A stretch of 64,000 bases of DNA, taken from positions 81,661-145,660 of the forward strand of contig CAZXAU010000006.1 of the NCBI GenBank assembly GCA_964638675.1, in the 5' to 3' direction. The notes below the pieces were generated by a model that saw only the letters and a program-made list of their open reading frames with translations, did not search any database and had not been told where the DNA came from. Origin of the DNA: SIG714 sp964638675. GTDB taxonomy: Bacteria > Bacillota > Clostridia > Oscillospirales > CAG-272. The translations under genes and the position numbers were made by a program. Below are positions 61,101 to 64,000 of the stretch, piece by piece; the stretch's first letter is position 1; the number at the start of each line of letters is the position of its first letter.

Positions 61101-61841
61101 TCATTCTTTATTTTCTCCGGAAAAAGAAAGAAGTGCAACTCTGTCATTTCCCGAATAGTCCTTATATATCTTTGCGTCAAAGCCATAACAGACAGCGAGA
61201 TCTTTTATATCATCTGCCTGGTCATAACCGATCTCAAAGATAAATTTTCCCTCTTTTTTCAGTGCCGAAGAAAATCTTGAGAGGATCAGGCGATAAAATA
61301 CCATACCGTCTTCACCGCCGTCAAATGCAATATACGGCTCGTGGCGGCAACCCTTGGGCAGTTCTTTGCATACAGACGTTCTGACATACGGCGGATTCGA
61401 CGCTATTATATCGAATTCGGAATCGGGCAACTCAAGCTCATAAATATCACGGCATTCAAACCGTATTCTTTCCGTAACCTTGTTTCTCTCGGCGTTACCT
61501 TTTGCGATCTCTATCGCCCTTTGCGATATATCGACTGAAAGACAGCTTGTGCCTTCACTGTGGCAGAGCGAAGATATTCCGATGCATCCGCTCCCACAGC
61601 AGAGATCGGCAAGTCTCCCTCCATTTGGCAGAAATTCAATTATTCTGTCAACAACACGCTCTGTATCAAATCTCGGTATCAGCACATCGGGGCTGACATT
61701 ATACATTTCACCGTAAAAGGCAGATTCGCCTATGATATAATCGACAGGCTCACCGCTTTCAAGACGGCAAATACATTGGGCTAATTTTTCACTGTTGCCC
61801 GAACAGTATTCCTTCAATAATCTGATTTCATAATTTTCCAT
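61101..61841 (-). CDS. prmC: Release factor glutamine methyltransferase
   Basis: 246 residues. PVDYIIGESAFYGEMYNVSPDVLIPRFDTE at 33-62, SAM site LADLCCGSGCIGISSL near 77 and the catalytic NPPYVRTSV near 150. Methylates the GGQ Gln of RF1/RF2. Slightly shorter than usual (about 275) at the N-terminus, where the helical domain is reduced. prfA is not beside it. Confidence 0.92.
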   Translation of the reverse strand: MENYEIRLLKEYCSGNSEKLAQCICRLESGEPVDYIIGESAFYGEMYNVSPDVLIPRFDTERVVDRIIEFLPNGGRLADLCCGSGCIGISSLCHSEGTSCLSVDISQRAIEIAKGNAERNKVTERIRFECRDIYELELPDSEFDIIASNPPYVRTSVCKELPKGCRHEPYIAFDGGEDGMVFYRLILSRFSSALKKEGKFIFEIGYDQADDIKDLAVCYGFDAKIYKDYSGNDRVALLSFSGENKE

Positions 61842-61905
61842 AATGATATACTATCATATTTTTTATAATTTGTAAATATTTCAGCGAAAAAAAATCGTAT
61901 AGATA

Positions 61906-61934
61906 TTGATTATTTTTAATTTTTGTTATATAAT
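61906..61934 (+). promoter_or_regulatory. Promoter of the cation/proton antiporter gene
   Basis: TTGATT, 17 bases, TATAAT, 33 bases before the ATG at 61968. Confidence 0.7.
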
Positions 61935-61967
61935 CGTCGGGAAAAAAACAAAAGAAGGTTATACTCA

Positions 61968-63248
61968 ATGGAAACACTGCTCAGTATATCTGTGGCACTT
62001 GCCGCAGGATTAATTTTATCAAGAGTTGTAAAACCCCTGAAACTCCCGGCCGTAACAGGATATCTTATAGCCGGAATACTTATAGGTCCCTACTGTCTCG
62101 GACTGCTTGGGGTGGAAGGTCTCGGATTTACATCAATGGAAGCTGTTTCGTCACTCAGCATAATGAGTGACGTCGCACTCGGCTTCATAGCATTCGCAAT
62201 AGGAAATGAATTTCGTCTGTCTCAGCTCAAAAGTACGGGAAAACAGGCGGCTGTCATCGGAGTATTTCAGGCAGTCGTTGCAACACTTTTCGTTGACATC
62301 TCACTGATAGCACTGCATTTTATCATTCCCGATAAATTGCCTCTCCCGACAGCGATCGTCCTCGGAGCTATCGCATCGGCAACAGCGCCTGCGGCAACAC
62401 TCATGGTCGTACGTCAGTACAAAGCAAAAGGAAAGCTTACATCTCTCCTTCTCCCGATAGTCGCACTTGACGATGCGGTCGGACTTATAATATTCGCAGT
62501 TTCATTCGGAATAGCAAAGGCTCTTCAAAACGGAAAACTTGATTTCGTTTCAATAATAGTAAACCCACTGCTTGAGATAACAATGTCTATAATTCTCGGT
62601 GCTCTGATGGGTGTGCTTTTCTCGGCAAGCGAAAAATATTTCAAATCAAACTCAAAAAGGCAGGCTCTCGCCGTTACGGCTGTTATTTTGGCAGTTGCGC
62701 TCTCAAAGCTTGAGATAGAGCTTGGCGGCGGTGCAATTATCGGATTCTCTCCCCTTCTCGTATGCATGATGCTCGGAACGGTCTTCTGCAATATATGCGA
62801 CTTCTCCGCCGATCTCATGGAAAAAACAGATAAATGGACAACACCGCTCTTCATACTTTTCTTTGTCCTCAGCGGAGCAGAGCTTGAGCTTTCGGTCTTC
62901 ACAGATCTTGCAATCGTGGGAATAGGTCTTATATACATACTCTTCCGTTCGCTCGGCAAATATTACGGTTCAAGCATCTCTGCGAAATTCATGAAATGCG
63001 ATTCCAATATCGTAAAATATCTCGGAATCACACTTCTTCCTCAGGCAGGTGTCGCACTCGGAATGTCGGTAACCGCAAAGGAAGCGCTCGGGAGCGAGGG
63101 AGCAATGATAAGAAATATCGTATTGTTCGGAGTTATGATATATGAGCTTGTCGGCCCGGCACTTACAAAGATCGCACTCACAAAAGCAGGCGATATCGTA
63201 CCCAAGGCGACTACTGTAAAAGCAAGCGATGATGAGGATGACGAATAA
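61968..63248 (+). CDS. Cation:proton antiporter (CPA2/KefB-type membrane domain)
   Basis: Start ATG 61968 (METLLSISVALAAG) after AGAAGG; 426 residues with about 12 transmembrane helices. PAVTGYLIAGILIGPY near 28, IMSDVALGFIAFAIGNEF near 67, IASATAPAATLMVVRQY near 141 and LDDAVGLIIFAV near 165 (the conserved acidic pair of the Na+/H+ exchanger fold). No TrkA-N/RCK domain follows; the C-terminus is a short acidic tail. Ion specificity (Na or K) cannot be read. Confidence 0.9.
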   Translation: METLLSISVALAAGLILSRVVKPLKLPAVTGYLIAGILIGPYCLGLLGVEGLGFTSMEAVSSLSIMSDVALGFIAFAIGNEFRLSQLKSTGKQAAVIGVFQAVVATLFVDISLIALHFIIPDKLPLPTAIVLGAIASATAPAATLMVVRQYKAKGKLTSLLLPIVALDDAVGLIIFAVSFGIAKALQNGKLDFVSIIVNPLLEITMSIILGALMGVLFSASEKYFKSNSKRQALAVTAVILAVALSKLEIELGGGAIIGFSPLLVCMMLGTVFCNICDFSADLMEKTDKWTTPLFILFFVLSGAELELSVFTDLAIVGIGLIYILFRSLGKYYGSSISAKFMKCDSNIVKYLGITLLPQAGVALGMSVTAKEALGSEGAMIRNIVLFGVMIYELVGPALTKIALTKAGDIVPKATTVKASDDEDDE

Positions 63249-63270
63249 ATAATTATAGATCCAAAATAAT

Positions 63271-63316
63271 TAAAAGCAGTGTCTGCGATATTTTACAGGC
63301 ACTGCTTTTCTTATTT
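63271..63316. terminator. Intrinsic terminator between antiporter and ogt
   Basis: AAAAGCAGTGTCTG/CAGGCACTGCTTTT with one mismatch, T-rich on both outer sides. Confidence 0.85.
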
Positions 63317-63337
63317 TATAACTATGTAATCTTGCTT

Positions 63338-63862
63338 TTATTTCCGACTGATAATTGAAAATTCTCTCTCATGCTCCAAAAGTGCTTTTTTATTATCAAG
63401 TCCTCCGGCGTATCCTGTAAGACTGCCGTTAGCCCCTATAATTCTGTGGCATGGCAGGATAATGCATATCGGATTATGAGCAAGAGCTCCGCCGACTGCC
63501 TGAGCGGACATTGCCTTGATTCCCCTCTTCACTGCTATCATTCTTGAAATATCACCGTATGTCAATGTCTCAGCGAAAGGAATTTTTATAATAATTTCAT
63601 TGACCTCCTCTTTAAAGGGTGTCAGGTTACGGAGCTTGTATTTCGGTGTAAAATCGGGCGTTCGTCCCGAAAAATAAATATCAAGCCAACGGCAAGTCTG
63701 GGCGATGATCTCCGAATCTACCGTCTTGCAAAAATCCGATTCCGAAATATCGCTTGTTTCTTCTTCAAAGCAGAGCGATGTAAGATAGTCGTTTTCAGCA
63801 GTGATAATTATATCTGAAAACAAATCCGTGGTCTTATACTTATAAATATATTTTTTGTCCAT
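63338..63862 (-). CDS. ogt: Methylated-DNA-protein-cysteine methyltransferase
   Basis: Start ATG 63862 (MDKKYIYKYKT) after AAAGGTGG; 174 residues. The active-site IILPCHRIIGANGSLTGYAGG is near 139, with the DNA-recognition helix YGDISRMIAVKRGIKAMSAQAVGGALAHNP before it. It takes O6-alkyl groups from guanine onto Cys in a suicide reaction. Confidence 0.95.
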   Translation of the reverse strand: MDKKYIYKYKTTDLFSDIIITAENDYLTSLCFEEETSDISESDFCKTVDSEIIAQTCRWLDIYFSGRTPDFTPKYKLRNLTPFKEEVNEIIIKIPFAETLTYGDISRMIAVKRGIKAMSAQAVGGALAHNPICIILPCHRIIGANGSLTGYAGGLDNKKALLEHEREFSIISRK

Positions 63863-63948
63863 ATAAACCACCTTTCGCATATTTTAAAATTATTGAGCGA
63901 ACATTCTGCAGCAAAGCCGTTTTGCCTGCCATATCGGAATTTTTTGCT

Positions 63949-63984
63949 AAAAAAAGCTGTTTGCTTTCACAAACAGCTTTTTTG
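63949..63984 (-). terminator. Terminator downstream of a tRNA at the window edge
   Basis: AGCTGTTTG/CAAACAGCT with long A and T flanks, lying directly beyond the 3' end of the partial tRNA. Confidence 0.85.
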
Positions 63985-64000
63985 TGGTGCTAGAGACGGG
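63985..64000 (-). tRNA. Partial tRNA, 3' end only
   Basis: Minus strand ends CTCTAGC-A-CCA, i.e. an acceptor strand with encoded CCA right before a terminator. The 5' half is outside the window; the implied acceptor GCTAGAG would suit a tRNA-Thr, but identity cannot be read. Confidence 0.45.

Overview
The window looks like chromosome from a Gram-positive, anaerobic clostridium-type bacterium (Clostridia, Oscillospiraceae/Ruminococcaceae-like), probably a scaffold from a draft or metagenome assembly because it holds a 100-N gap. Evidence for this: fused single-chain L-serine dehydratase, GTP-type PEP carboxykinase, the glgC-glgD pair, a group-B-like [FeFe] hydrogenase, DUF1540, DUF6472, DUF4330 and YitT proteins, HPr with a regulatory serine, strong GGAGG ribosome sites, and many sigma-A promoters with exactly 17-bp spacers. 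Most of it is ordinary housekeeping DNA with short intergenic regions.

Layout. 0-11 kb: a DUF3298-type surface protein, nagA, a degenerate M23 protein, ygiQ, a diacylglycerol-kinase-like gene, a small membrane protein, rpsU (57 codons), tsf-rpsB, and a DUF6472-amidohydrolase pair. 11.1-11.9 kb: only repeats, with the assembly gap inside a 183-bp tandem repeat. 11.9-20.2 kb: a glycogen operon on the minus strand (glgC-glgD-glgA-glgP-GH13). 20.3-24.7 kb: tRNA-Leu, a Vat-like acetyltransferase, coaD-rsmD-uvrC, HPr. 24.8-30.8 kb: rimM-trmD followed by an O-antigen-ligase-like protein and two DUF4330 proteins; fba; rpsT. 30.9-38.9 kb: a DnaQ-like exonuclease and an accessory block of two paralogous membrane-anchored surface proteins and a 1048-residue secreted papain-like cysteine protease. 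38.9-46 kb: acyltransferase, YitT, three tRNAs, pckG, rsmA, tRNA-Thr, DUF1540. 46-64 kb: hydrogenase, DUF362, M18 aminopeptidase, lytic transglycosylase, coaE, sdaA, a VanY-like lipoprotein, a SecB-like protein, a DUF4430 lipoprotein, M48 protease, recG, GH43, prmC, a cation/proton antiporter, ogt, and the 3' end of a tRNA cut by the window edge.

Two features stand out as possibly undescribed. First, a 120-142 bp element occurs three times (9.9, 22.3 and 40.2 kb). It always lies in the same orientation directly in front of a gene's start codon, with three RNA hairpins, its own Shine-Dalgarno sites and a small reading frame whose end overlaps or abuts the start of the next gene. It looks like a mobile intercistronic translation-coupling cassette. 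Second, the secreted-protein block carries two copies of a promoter plus leader that encode a short peptide beginning MWNFIS(M/I)VDP; most base differences in its shared core are synonymous, which suggests the peptide itself is conserved.

All protein assignments come from reading motifs and family resemblance; no database search was run.
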